From positions 1,333,838 to 1,397,837 of the forward strand of contig NZ_LR733556.1 of the NCBI RefSeq assembly GCF_902506265.1: a DNA stretch of 64,000 nt. Reading direction: 5' to 3'. Under the pieces are notes generated by a model. It did no database searches and was not told where the DNA came from. It saw only the letters and a list, made by a program, of their open reading frames with translations. This stretch comes from Flavobacterium sp. 9AF (GTDB lineage: Bacteria > Bacteroidota > Bacteroidia > Flavobacteriales > Flavobacteriaceae). Shown here piece after piece: positions 1-8,766 of the stretch. The stretch's first letter is position 1, and each line of letters begins with the position of its first letter. The position numbers and the translations under genes are program-made.

Positions 1-504
1 ATTGTTCAATCTCCAAAAACACCACAAGCCATTCTAAATCTATCTGATTTAATGCGCTACATGCTTTCTGATAAAAACAACACGCCTATAGATAAAAAAG
101 TAAGTTTAGAAGAAGAAATTGAATACATTAATAACTATATAGAACTACAAAAACTTAGAATTACCACAAACAATATTATTATTTTTAAAGTAGAAGGAGA
201 TATCAAATCGGTTACTATCTATCCCCTTTTGTTTATTTCTTTTATTGAAAACGCTTTCAAATATGGAGTACATCCTGTTTATGAAGAAGTTATATTAATA
301 GAATTTAAAATTATTGATGGCATTTTAGATTTTAATGTGGAAAACCAAATTCATTTCCAAAAAAAGGCAACTGATTCTTTCAGTCTAGGAAATGAGAATT
401 CTATAAAAAGATTAAATTTATATTACCCAAACAATACATTAATTATAAACAACAATAACAATAAATATCAGCTATCCATTAAAATAGATTTAAATGAATA
501 TTAA
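1..504 (+). CDS. LytS-type sensor histidine kinase, 3' part only
   Basis: C-terminal part of a sensor histidine kinase of the LytS/YehU (His_kinase plus HATPase_c) class. The reading frame is open from base 1, so the gene starts before the window and the sensor domain and phospho-accepting histidine are not visible. The first visible residues (LSDLMRYMLSD) fit the helix after the H-box. The N-box is clear at ISFIENAFKYGVHP. The expected G-box (usually GxGLxN) is poor: the corresponding stretch is SLGNENSIKRLNLYYP. The last 11 bases overlap the start of the response regulator, so the two are translationally coupled and form a signalling pair. The input signal cannot be inferred. Confidence 0.88.
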   Translation: MVQSPKTPQAILNLSDLMRYMLSDKNNTPIDKKVSLEEEIEYINNYIELQKLRITTNNIIIFKVEGDIKSVTIYPLLFISFIENAFKYGVHPVYEEVILIEFKIIDGILDFNVENQIHFQKKATDSFSLGNENSIKRLNLYYPNNTLIINNNNNKYQLSIKIDLNEY

Positions 505-1219
505 GGCAATTATTATTGATGATGAACCTTTGGCAATAGAAATTTTAAAGAAATATTCTGATACCATAGACAATTTAGATATCATTCAAACTTTTACAAA
601 TCCTATTGAAGCGATTCGCTTTATAGCTGAAAACCCTATTGACTTAGTTTTTTTAGACATTGAAATGCCTATGATTAATGGTGTTGATTTAGTCGAATCG
701 TTGAGTGTAAAACCAAATATTATTTTTACCACTGCTTTTCCTCAATATGCTGTGGAAGGATTTAATTTAGATGCTGTGGATTATCTATTAAAACCTATTT
801 CTTATAAGCGTTTTTTAAAAGCCATCAATAAAATTTATAACGGCTCCTTTCAGCATGTAGAAGAAATTTCCGACAATCAACCTATTTTTATAAATAATCC
901 AGAAAACAAGTATATTTTTATAAAATCGGATTACGAAAACATTAAAATTACTATCCAAGATATCAAATATATTGAAGGTTTAAAAGACTATTTAAAAATC
1001 AATTTAGCTGATGGTAAGTCTGTTCTTACTTTATCAAATTTTAATAATCTTTTAGAAAAAATAAACAATAAAGATTTTATTAGGGTTCATAATTCCTATG
1101 TGGTTAATTTACAACATATTAAATCAATTCAAAAAAATAGGATTATTATAGACAACCTAAGAATTCCAATTAGTGAAACCTACAAAAAGGATTTCTTTGA
1201 AAAAATTAAATTGCAGTAA
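494..1219 (+). CDS. LytR/AlgR-family response regulator (REC + LytTR)
   Basis: DNA-binding response regulator of 241 residues. The receiver domain fills residues 1-120, with acidic residues D9/D10, phospho-acceptor D55 in VFLDIEMP, T79/T80 and K100 in the YLLKP motif. A LytTR DNA-binding domain follows at about 140-238, with the typical IKYIEGLKDYLKI, FIRVHNSYVVNL and ISETYKKDF segments. It begins inside the last codons of the kinase gene and is presumably its cognate regulator. Bacteroidetes pairs of this kind usually control envelope or nutrient-uptake genes; the target here is unknown. Confidence 0.95.
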   Translation: MNIKAIIIDDEPLAIEILKKYSDTIDNLDIIQTFTNPIEAIRFIAENPIDLVFLDIEMPMINGVDLVESLSVKPNIIFTTAFPQYAVEGFNLDAVDYLLKPISYKRFLKAINKIYNGSFQHVEEISDNQPIFINNPENKYIFIKSDYENIKITIQDIKYIEGLKDYLKINLADGKSVLTLSNFNNLLEKINNKDFIRVHNSYVVNLQHIKSIQKNRIIIDNLRIPISETYKKDFFEKIKLQ

Positions 1220-1226
1220 AGTAATC

Positions 1227-2366
1227 TTACTTATTGTTTATCTTGTTTTTAATTTGATTAAGTAAAAAAACATAATCTTCTTGTCTTTTCACAAAATCTA
1301 GATCTGATACATCAATGATTAATACATTCAAATGTGTTTGCGACTTGATATAGTCTAGATAACCTCTATTAATTTTTTCTAGATATTGAGCCGGTATCTC
1401 TTGTTCATAGTTACGCCCTCTTTTTTTAATATTCGATAAAAGTCGTTCGGTGTTTTGGTACAAATAAATGTACAAATCTGGTTTAGCCGTTTCACGATGA
1501 ATAATATCAAACATAGTTTTATACAATCGAAACTCATCTTCATTGAGTGTAACCTTGGCAAAAATTAAAGATTTAAATATATGATAATCCGCAACAATAA
1601 AATCTTTAAATAAATCAAATTGTGCTAAATCATCATGCAATTGCTGATACCTATCTGCTAAAAAAGACATTTCTAAAGGAAAAGCATAACGATTTTGGTC
1701 TTTATAAAACTTGGGTAAAAAAGGATTATCTGCAAAACGTTCAAGTACTAACTTTGCATTACAATCTTCCGCTATTTTAGTAGCCAAAGTCGTTTTTCCA
1801 GCACCTATATTGCCTTCAATAGCAATGTAATTATACTGTTGCAATCCTAAATTCTCAATGGGTGAAGCTAGAACATGCACCACTTTACACACACTAGAAT
1901 CTTTAGTAACTTCTAGTAATTCGGCTACCGTTTTCTTTAATATTGGATGTTCCCAATAAGGTTGTATTTCTTTTAAGGGCAACAAAACAAAGTTTCTGTC
2001 TTGCATTCTTGGATGTGGAATTTGCAAGTTTTCGGTTGTTATGATATCATTTTCATAACTAATAATGTCCAAATCAATTATTCTAGCCTCATACCCTTTT
2101 TCTTGGGTGCGCACACGTCCCATTTGTTTTTCAATTTTTAACAATTGAGAAAGAATCTTCTGTGGACTTTTATTTGAATGAATCAGTAAAACGGCATTAT
2201 AAAAGGCTGCACTTTCAAAACCCCAAGAAGGTGTTTCATATATTTTGGAAATTTTAACAACACTGGCTATTTGTTCATGTATAATAACGGTGGCTCGAGA
2301 AAGATTTTCTAATCGATTTCCTAAATTACTTCCTATAGAAACTAGTATTTGATGTTGTTTTTTCAT
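1227..2366 (-). CDS. folK: Bifunctional FolK / deoxynucleoside kinase
   Basis: Fusion of two enzymes. The N-terminal half is 2-amino-4-hydroxy-6-hydroxymethyldihydropteridine diphosphokinase (folate synthesis): it shows SIGSNLGNR, the ARIIDLDII motif and PHPRMQDRNFVL. The C-terminal half, about 200 residues, is a deoxynucleoside kinase of the dGK/dAK type, with the P-loop GNIGAGKTT, an ERF motif and a late arginine-rich lid (KKRGRNYEQ). I place the start at ATG 2366: the protein then begins MKKQHQILVSIGSN, right at the FolK fold. An upstream in-frame ATG at 2387 would add seven residues. The gene converges on the response regulator, with only 7 bp between stops. This fusion is established in Flavobacteriia. 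Confidence 0.93.
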   Translation of the reverse strand: MKKQHQILVSIGSNLGNRLENLSRATVIIHEQIASVVKISKIYETPSWGFESAAFYNAVLLIHSNKSPQKILSQLLKIEKQMGRVRTQEKGYEARIIDLDIISYENDIITTENLQIPHPRMQDRNFVLLPLKEIQPYWEHPILKKTVAELLEVTKDSSVCKVVHVLASPIENLGLQQYNYIAIEGNIGAGKTTLATKIAEDCNAKLVLERFADNPFLPKFYKDQNRYAFPLEMSFLADRYQQLHDDLAQFDLFKDFIVADYHIFKSLIFAKVTLNEDEFRLYKTMFDIIHRETAKPDLYIYLYQNTERLLSNIKKRGRNYEQEIPAQYLEKINRGYLDYIKSQTHLNVLIIDVSDLDFVKRQEDYVFLLNQIKNKINNK

Positions 2367-2485
2367 CTGTGGCAAAATAACAAACATTTTTAGACTTATA
2401 ATTTCTATTTTCTATTTTTTTATGAACATGTAACTTTTTATTCATTTAGCATACATATATCTCATATAAATTAAATGGATATAAA

Positions 2486-4252
2486 ATGAAATTTTTAGGA
2501 AATGTGTTAGCCACTGTAATAGGAATCTTTGTTTTCTGTATGGTGTTCTTCTTTGGATTTATCTTACTTGGTGCTATATTTGGTGGAGATAATGATACGG
2601 TTAAAGTGAAAGAAAACTCTGTTTTAGAACTCGATCTATCTAAAGTAACTCTTGATTATGGCGGAAAAATAAACTTTAAAGAATTCAATTATTTTGAAAC
2701 AAAACATGATGGTTTGATTGACATTCTTAATGCTATAGAAGCGGCAAAAACAGATAATAAAATTAAAGGAATCTCTATTTTAAACAATGAGTTACAATTA
2801 GGGATGGCTCAAAGCAAAGCATTGAGAGATCAATTAGAAAACTTTAAAAAATCGGGCAAATTTGTGGTCGCCTACTCTAATTTTATTTCGCAACGTGATT
2901 ATTATTTAAATTCGGTTGCCGATACCTTATACTTGAATCCAATAGGTGAATTAGACTTTAAAGGCTTGTCTTCTGAAATAATTTACATGAAAGAATTACA
3001 AGAGAAAACGGGTATTAAAATGGAGGTAATTCGTCATGGAAAATACAAAAGTGCCGTTGAGCCTTTCTTAGCTCAAGAAATGAGTCCGGAGAATAGAGAA
3101 CAAATTACTGTTTTATTAAATTCGGTATGGAATACGATTGTGAGTGACATTTCGAAAAGTAGAAAAATTTCGGTTGATAGTTTAAATAGCATTGCCAATT
3201 CATTAGGTGCACGTACTCCAGAATTAGCTTTAGCAAAACACATGATTGATAAAATAGCATATGAAGATGAATATCACGAAGCTATTAAAAAACAATTAAA
3301 AGTAAAAGAGGATAAAGATTATGACACGGTTGATATTTTAAAATATGCTAAGAAAGTGGCCACTTCTTCTACTGATTTCTCGGTAAAAGATATTGTTGCT
3401 GTTGTATATGCTCAAGGAGAGATACAAGGTGGTGAAGGAGACGTAAACATTATTGGTGAAGGAGCAGTAAAAAGAGCACTTAAAGAAGCAAGGGAGGACG
3501 AAGACGTAAAAGCCATTGTATTACGAGTGGATAGTCCTGGTGGAAGTGCACTAACCTCTGAATTAATCTGGAGAGAAATTGAAATTACAAAGAAAGTTAA
3601 GCCCGTTGTGGTATCTATGGGAAATGTAGCGGCTTCTGGTGGTTATTATATTTCATGTAATGCGAATAGAATTTTCGCTGAACCTAATACAATCACAGGA
3701 TCTATAGGTGTTTTTGGGATGCTTCCAAACATGAACGAATTAGGAAAAAATATTGGTATTAATGCAGAACAAGTAAAAACACATCAAAATGCTTCTGGGT
3801 ATAGTGTTTTTGAACCCGTAGATGAAAATTTTAAAGCTTTCACATTAGAAAGCATTGAAAATATCTACAGTACTTTCTTAACTAGAGTAGCAACAGGAAG
3901 AAAAATGACACGCGAACAAGTAGATGCTATTGCTCAAGGACGTGTATGGACAGGAGCTGATGCGTTAAAAAATGGATTAGTTGATGAACTTGGTGGCTTA
4001 GAAGAAGCCTTAAAATATGCTGCTAAAATAGCAAAGATTAAAGAATACAGAATTGAAAATTATCCAGAATATGATAAATCCTTTGAAGATTTAATTGGTA
4101 ATTTTACAGGAATTTCAATGTTTCAATCGAGAGAAACTTTATTAAAAGAACAAATTGGTGAAGAAAATTTCCGTTTGCTAGAACAAATTAAAAGAGCCAA
4201 TCAATTAAAAGGAGTGCAAGCCATTATGCCTTTTGAACTTCAAATAAAATAG
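2486..4252 (+). CDS. sppA: Signal peptide peptidase SppA, 67K type
   Basis: Membrane-anchored serine protease that degrades signal peptides after their release. An N-terminal membrane segment (about residues 8-33) is followed by two tandem SppA/S49 domains, the layout of the long E. coli-type enzyme (588 residues). The catalytic lysine is K188 in HGKYKSAVEPF in the first domain, and the catalytic serine is S384 in VAASGGYYIS in the second. The start ATG directly precedes the hydrophobic anchor. The gene is divergent from folK and ends in a strong intrinsic terminator, so it is probably monocistronic. Confidence 0.95.
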   Translation: MKFLGNVLATVIGIFVFCMVFFFGFILLGAIFGGDNDTVKVKENSVLELDLSKVTLDYGGKINFKEFNYFETKHDGLIDILNAIEAAKTDNKIKGISILNNELQLGMAQSKALRDQLENFKKSGKFVVAYSNFISQRDYYLNSVADTLYLNPIGELDFKGLSSEIIYMKELQEKTGIKMEVIRHGKYKSAVEPFLAQEMSPENREQITVLLNSVWNTIVSDISKSRKISVDSLNSIANSLGARTPELALAKHMIDKIAYEDEYHEAIKKQLKVKEDKDYDTVDILKYAKKVATSSTDFSVKDIVAVVYAQGEIQGGEGDVNIIGEGAVKRALKEAREDEDVKAIVLRVDSPGGSALTSELIWREIEITKKVKPVVVSMGNVAASGGYYISCNANRIFAEPNTITGSIGVFGMLPNMNELGKNIGINAEQVKTHQNASGYSVFEPVDENFKAFTLESIENIYSTFLTRVATGRKMTREQVDAIAQGRVWTGADALKNGLVDELGGLEEALKYAAKIAKIKEYRIENYPEYDKSFEDLIGNFTGISMFQSRETLLKEQIGEENFRLLEQIKRANQLKGVQAIMPFELQIK

Positions 4253-4275
4253 TTTTTTCTTATATCATAAATTAC

Positions 4276-4315
4276 AAAAGCTATTTCTTTCTTAAAGATT
4301 GAAATAGCTTTTTTT
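4276..4315 (+). terminator. Intrinsic terminator of sppA
   Basis: Stem AAAAGCTATTTC (4276-4287) pairs with GAAATAGCTTTT (4301-4312), followed by a run of T to 4315. It lies 24 bp after the sppA stop. Confidence 0.85.
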
Positions 4316-4341
4316 GTAACATTGTAGTTAAATTTAAACCA

Positions 4342-5049
4342 ATGACTACAGAAAATAAATTTTTAGCACAACGCATCTATTTAATCCTTACTAGTTTATT
4401 TATTTGCTCTTTAGTAGTTTCTAATTTAATTTTTCAGAAATTCTTTTATTGGTATCCTTTTGGAAACGTTGAATTTTTTGGAGCAAAACTATTTCAAATC
4501 TCTGTAGGCATTATTCCATACCCTATTACTTTTTTAATTACCGATATTATTTCTGAAATTTATGGCAAGAAAAAAGCCAATCAAGTGGTTACCACAGGTA
4601 TTTTTGCTTCAATATTTTCTTTAGGAATTATTTATATTGCTAATTTGGCTCCGGCTTTGGAAAATTCTCCAGTAAGTGACGCATTATTTTCAAAAGTTTT
4701 TGGTCAAACTGCTTTAGCGGTCATTGCTTCTATGCTAGCCTATTTATTTGCTCAGTATATCGATATTCAAGTATATCATTTTTGGAAAAAAATAACCAAA
4801 GGAAAAATGCTATGGGTTAGAAACAATTTTTCCACAATGACTTCTCAAGCTGTAGATACCCTTTGTGTACTTTTATTATTATGCAGTTTTAACATCTTAG
4901 CATGGAATTTATTTCTTCCTTTGTTCATTAGTGGCTTTCTTTTCAAAGTCATTATTGCACTCTTAGATACGCCATTTATGTATTTAGCAGTCTACTATTT
5001 TAGAAAAAAATTTCATTTAAAAACGAATGAAGAGTTAAATATTGATTAA
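4342..5049 (+). CDS. yhhQ: YhhQ-type queuosine precursor transporter (VUT family)
   Basis: Integral membrane protein of 235 residues with about six hydrophobic segments, belonging to the DUF165/VUT_1 family. YhhQ of E. coli imports the queuosine precursors preQ0/preQ1 across the inner membrane. The family signature is visible at residues 59-77, PYPITFLITDIISEIYGKK, with D68 and E72. The queG gene at 57.7 kb shows that the organism makes queuosine, which agrees with this role. The substrate assignment rests on family knowledge only. It follows the sppA terminator, so it has its own transcription start. Confidence 0.88.
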   Translation: MTTENKFLAQRIYLILTSLFICSLVVSNLIFQKFFYWYPFGNVEFFGAKLFQISVGIIPYPITFLITDIISEIYGKKKANQVVTTGIFASIFSLGIIYIANLAPALENSPVSDALFSKVFGQTALAVIASMLAYLFAQYIDIQVYHFWKKITKGKMLWVRNNFSTMTSQAVDTLCVLLLLCSFNILAWNLFLPLFISGFLFKVIIALLDTPFMYLAVYYFRKKFHLKTNEELNID

Positions 5050-5101
5050 TGAAAATTATATAAAAATTTATCCTTTTCTTAGTATGATTTTTTTGATTTT
5101 G

Positions 5102-5119
5102 GTATTACATTTGTAATAC
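5102..5119 (+). promoter_or_regulatory. Palindrome over a TAnnTTTG promoter box
   Basis: Perfect inverted repeat GTATTACA-TT-TGTAATAC. It contains TACATTTG (5106-5113), a match to the Bacteroidetes -7 consensus TAnnTTTG, about 36 bp before the AsmA-like gene. The overlap suggests an operator that would block the promoter. No good -33 TTG was found at the usual spacing. Confidence 0.45.
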
Positions 5120-5149
5120 AAACCTTAAAATCTTCAAAATCCTATTACT

Positions 5150-7777
5150 ATGGCTAAAAAATTCACATTCAAGAAAATACTCAAAATTGTTGGTATATTT
5201 CTTCTCGTAGTTGTAATTGCATTAGCAGCAGCTCCATTTTTATTTAAAGATAAGATTAAAGCATTGGTTTTAAAATCAATCAATGAAAATGTAGACGCTA
5301 CTGTTGCCTTTGAAGATGTAGATTTAAGTTTGTTTAGAAACTTTCCTAATGCTAATGTATCTATAGACAAACTTAGCATTATAAACAAAGCCCCTTTTGA
5401 AGGAGATACTCTCTTTTATGCTGGTGAATTGAACCTAAAAATGAGCATTAAAGAATTGTTCAAAGGTGATAACGAACCCATGAATTTACAAGGTTTTAGT
5501 AGCAACAATGCGATTGTAAATGTTATATTTAACAAAGATGGTTTAGGTAATTTTGATATTGCATTAAAAAATCAAGAAGAAGATACAAGCACTACAGAAA
5601 GCAAACCTTTTGCGCTTAATATTCAAGAATATGCCATTAATAATTTGCGCTTTACCTTCTTAGACGAAGGTGCCAAAATGAAAATGGTTTTAGATAGCCT
5701 TAATCATACTGGTAAAGGAAATTTTGCACAGCAAAAATTAGATTTAGACACTAAAACAACTACTAAGGTTTCTTTTGAAATGGATAGTACTAATTTTATG
5801 AAAAATGTAACTCTATCTTTAGACGCTGTTTTAGGTATCGATTTAGACAAAAGCAAATATGAATTTAAAGACAATAAAGCTTTAATTAATCAATTGCCAT
5901 TAGAATTTAATGGTTTTATTCAAATGCTAGAAGAGGGTCAATTATACAATTTAACATTTAAAACACCTACTTCAGATTTTAAGAATTTCCTAGGATTGAT
6001 TCCTGAAGCCTATTCTGGAAATATTAATCAAGTTAAAACTACGGGTGAATTTAGAGTAAATGGAAAAGTTGATGGAAAACTTACAGAAACTACTATTCCA
6101 AAATTTAATATTGAATTAGCATCTGATAATGCTTCTTTTCAATATCCAGATTTACCGAAATCGGTTAAAAATATAGTAATTGACACACACATTGTAAATG
6201 AAACTGGAATAACTAACGATACTTACGTTAATTTAGACAAATTATCTTTTTCTATAGACCAAGATGTTTTTAACGCAAAAGCTACGGTTAAAAATCTAAC
6301 TGAAAACCCATTAGTAGATGCAGCCCTAAAAGGAACAATTAATTTAGCGAATGTAACCAAAGCATACCCTGTTCAATTAGACAAACCTTTAACAGGTATT
6401 TTAAAAGCTGATGTTACTACTAAATTTGATATGAAATCAGTAGAAACGAGTCAGTACCAAAACATTCAAAACGCAGGAACAATTTCGCTAAGTGGCTTTA
6501 AGTATGAAGGTCCAGAAATGGCTAAACCATTTGAAATTATTAACACTTCTCTTGCTTTTAATCCTAACCAAATTCGATTGAATGAATTTGATGCTAAAAC
6601 AGGTTCTTCTGATCTTAAAGTAACTGGAGGATTAGACAACTTATACGGTTTCTTATTTAAAAAACAAGTTTTAAAAGGAAGTTTTGACATGAATTCTTCT
6701 CGATTAGTCGTTTCCGATTTTATGTCTCCTACAACTACTACTTCAGACGATGGAAAAAAAACTACTACTGAAGCTGTAAAAATACCTTCATTTTTAGATT
6801 GTAGTATTTCTGCTAAAGCTGGAACAGTAGTATATGACAATTTAGATTTAAAAAATGTAAGTGGTAACTTAGCCATAAAAGATGAAGCTATTTCATTAAG
6901 CAATCTTAAAATGGACGTTTTTGGCGGAAGCATTGGTTTAACAGGTACAGTTTCAACAAAAGGTACCAAGCCTACTTTCAATATGGATTTAGGATTAAAT
7001 GCAGTAAACATTGCAGAATCTTTTACCCAACTAGAAATGCTTAAAAGTATTGCACCTATTGCTAATGTAATTAATGGAAAATTAAATTCTACCATAAAAT
7101 TATCTGGTGATTTAACAGACGATATGACACCTAATTTAAAGACACTTTCTGGAGATTTAGCAGGGCAACTATTATCTACAACCGTTAATGAGAAAAACTC
7201 AACTTTATTAACTGCTTTGAGTTCCAATGTGAAATTTTTAGATGTAACCAAATTAAATTTGAATGACATTAAAGCATCTCTATCTTTTAAAGATGGAAAA
7301 GTAGCTTTAAAACCAATGAATTTAAAGTATGAAGATATTAATATGACAATTGGTGGAACACATGGATTTGACCAAACAATGAATTATGATGTAAAATTTG
7401 ACGTTCCAGCAAAATATTTAGGCACAGAAGTTACTAGTTTATTAAACAAACTTACACCTGCTGACCAACAAAAAATAGAAAGCGTTCCAGTAACTGCGAA
7501 TCTAACAGGTAATTTCACAAATCCAAATATAAAAACCGATTTGAAGCAAGCCTCTACTAACTTAGCATCGCAAATTGTAAAAATGCAAAAAGAGAAACTA
7601 GTTAATCAAGGCACTAGCGCATTAACCAATTTATTTAATGGAACAAAAGACAATACTAATAGCACCACAAATGCTACCGATACAACTAAAACCACAACGA
7701 CTCCAAAAGAAAATATTAAAAATGAAGTAAAGAATGTCTTAGGTGGACTTTTAGGAGGAAAGAAAAAGAAAGAATAA
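5150..7777 (+). CDS. AsmA-like envelope protein
   Basis: Large protein of 875 residues with one N-terminal membrane helix (about residues 12-31) and a long periplasmic region rich in short beta-repeat features typical of the AsmA/TamB superfamily. The opening, with KIKALVLKSINENVDATVAF followed by DLSLFRNFPNANVSI, is the usual AsmA N-terminus; later sections show repeated TG.L.DN/ISGTV-like strands. AsmA-family proteins are thought to bridge the periplasm and move phospholipids to the outer membrane. The C-terminus (after about residue 825) is low complexity, rich in Thr and Asn, then basic (GGLLGGKKKKE). Its exact role is unknown. Confidence 0.85.
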   Translation: MAKKFTFKKILKIVGIFLLVVVIALAAAPFLFKDKIKALVLKSINENVDATVAFEDVDLSLFRNFPNANVSIDKLSIINKAPFEGDTLFYAGELNLKMSIKELFKGDNEPMNLQGFSSNNAIVNVIFNKDGLGNFDIALKNQEEDTSTTESKPFALNIQEYAINNLRFTFLDEGAKMKMVLDSLNHTGKGNFAQQKLDLDTKTTTKVSFEMDSTNFMKNVTLSLDAVLGIDLDKSKYEFKDNKALINQLPLEFNGFIQMLEEGQLYNLTFKTPTSDFKNFLGLIPEAYSGNINQVKTTGEFRVNGKVDGKLTETTIPKFNIELASDNASFQYPDLPKSVKNIVIDTHIVNETGITNDTYVNLDKLSFSIDQDVFNAKATVKNLTENPLVDAALKGTINLANVTKAYPVQLDKPLTGILKADVTTKFDMKSVETSQYQNIQNAGTISLSGFKYEGPEMAKPFEIINTSLAFNPNQIRLNEFDAKTGSSDLKVTGGLDNLYGFLFKKQVLKGSFDMNSSRLVVSDFMSPTTTTSDDGKKTTTEAVKIPSFLDCSISAKAGTVVYDNLDLKNVSGNLAIKDEAISLSNLKMDVFGGSIGLTGTVSTKGTKPTFNMDLGLNAVNIAESFTQLEMLKSIAPIANVINGKLNSTIKLSGDLTDDMTPNLKTLSGDLAGQLLSTTVNEKNSTLLTALSSNVKFLDVTKLNLNDIKASLSFKDGKVALKPMNLKYEDINMTIGGTHGFDQTMNYDVKFDVPAKYLGTEVTSLLNKLTPADQQKIESVPVTANLTGNFTNPNIKTDLKQASTNLASQIVKMQKEKLVNQGTSALTNLFNGTKDNTNSTTNATDTTKTTTTPKENIKNEVKNVLGGLLGGKKKKE

Positions 7778-7796
7778 GGCAAAACATATAAAAGAA

Positions 7797-7864
7797 ATGG
7801 CTCAAAAATCAAAAATGGTTATTCTAAATATATTTAGATCTATACCAATTGATTTTTGAGCCAT
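7797..7864. terminator. Nested inverted repeat between convergent genes
   Basis: Outer arms ATGGCTCAAAAATCAA (7797-7812) and TTGATTTTTGAGCCAT (7849-7864) are a perfect 16-bp inverted repeat. Inside lies a second perfect palindrome, TCTAAATA-TATTTAGA (7823-7838). It sits between the stops of the AsmA-like gene and the convergent DUF2797 gene, so it probably ends transcription from both sides. It has no classic T-run after the stem. Confidence 0.6.
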
Positions 7865-7877
7865 CTCTTAATTTTAA

Positions 7878-8669
7878 TTAGATACTCATTTTAACAACAT
7901 AACCTTCATAAGTTCTAATATTAAAAACGGTACCGTCTTCAAACAATAAGTATTGCCCTTTAATCCCTATTACTTTACCTGTATAATTAGGTGTTTTATC
8001 TAGATTCAAACTACTTACCTTCTTAGGATAATACAAAACAGGAAATTCTAAATGATATAACGGAGCCTCAGTTGTAAAATAATTTTTTACTTCACTGGGT
8101 AACCATTCAAAAGTCTTTTTTCTTTCTGCCTGTAAATCTGCTGTAAGAATTTCATTCTTTAGCATCTTTTGCCAACTGGTTTTATCAACAAAATGATTTT
8201 TTAATGCAATTTCCGTTATCCCAGCTAAATATCGATTAGGCACCTCAACAATAGGAACCGCTTCCACAGCACCTTGATCTATCCATCTTGTAGGCACTTG
8301 TGTTTTTCTAGTAACTCCTACTTTCACTTCACTAGACAATGCTAAATACACTATATGTGGTTGTAACTGCACCCTTTTTTCATATTCTAAATCTCTATCT
8401 TCTATATCTAAATGCGCTGTACTTAACTCAGGTTTCATAATCCAATCACCTACTGCCGGACTACTCATAAAACAATCATAACAAAATCCTTGTCTAAAAA
8501 TCTTTTTCGGTTGACCGCAATTTAAACATTGGTAACCTTGAAAAACAATTTCTAATTCTTTGTTTAGCAGTTGGTTTACATTTAAAAAACTATCTTCAAA
8601 GACTAAATAATATTGAATAGGTTGCGCTAATTCAGTTTGCATTTTTTGAAGCACTCCTTGATATGTCAT
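7878..8669 (-). CDS. DUF2797 family protein with zinc ribbon
   Basis: Protein of 263 residues in the DUF2797 family, function unknown. Two CxxC pairs at C48/C51 and C63/C66 suggest a small zinc ribbon. The conserved family core follows: VKVGVTR at 115-121 and PTRWIDQGA at 126-134, which resembles part of a GIY-YIG nuclease fold. No signal peptide, so cytoplasmic. It is divergent from the GH3-family gene and converges on the AsmA-like gene. Confidence 0.85.
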   Translation of the reverse strand: MTYQGVLQKMQTELAQPIQYYLVFEDSFLNVNQLLNKELEIVFQGYQCLNCGQPKKIFRQGFCYDCFMSSPAVGDWIMKPELSTAHLDIEDRDLEYEKRVQLQPHIVYLALSSEVKVGVTRKTQVPTRWIDQGAVEAVPIVEVPNRYLAGITEIALKNHFVDKTSWQKMLKNEILTADLQAERKKTFEWLPSEVKNYFTTEAPLYHLEFPVLYYPKKVSSLNLDKTPNYTGKVIGIKGQYLLFEDGTVFNIRTYEGYVVKMSI

Positions 8670-8710
8670 GGGAATTTTACTTTTAATGAGTTTAGATTTA
8701 AAAAAAATGT

Positions 8711-8718
8711 TATTTTTG
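8711..8718 (+). promoter_or_regulatory. Candidate -7 box for the GH3-family gene
   Basis: TATTTTTG matches TAnnTTTG and would give a leader of about 42 bp before the ATG at 8767. A -33 element is not clear. Confidence 0.35.
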
Positions 8719-8766
8719 GTAAAGTTATCATTCGTATTTTATAATTCATAATTTGTAATTCTAAAA

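Noticed and set aside
2367..2387. Upstream ATG for folK adding seven residues
   Set aside because: The extra MFVILPQ precedes the conserved start of the FolK fold; ATG 2366 fits the family.
6466..7269. Long antisense open frame (267 residues) inside the AsmA-like gene
   Set aside because: It mirrors the codon pattern of the sense gene, has no domain and no promoter; the AsmA-like frame explains the region.
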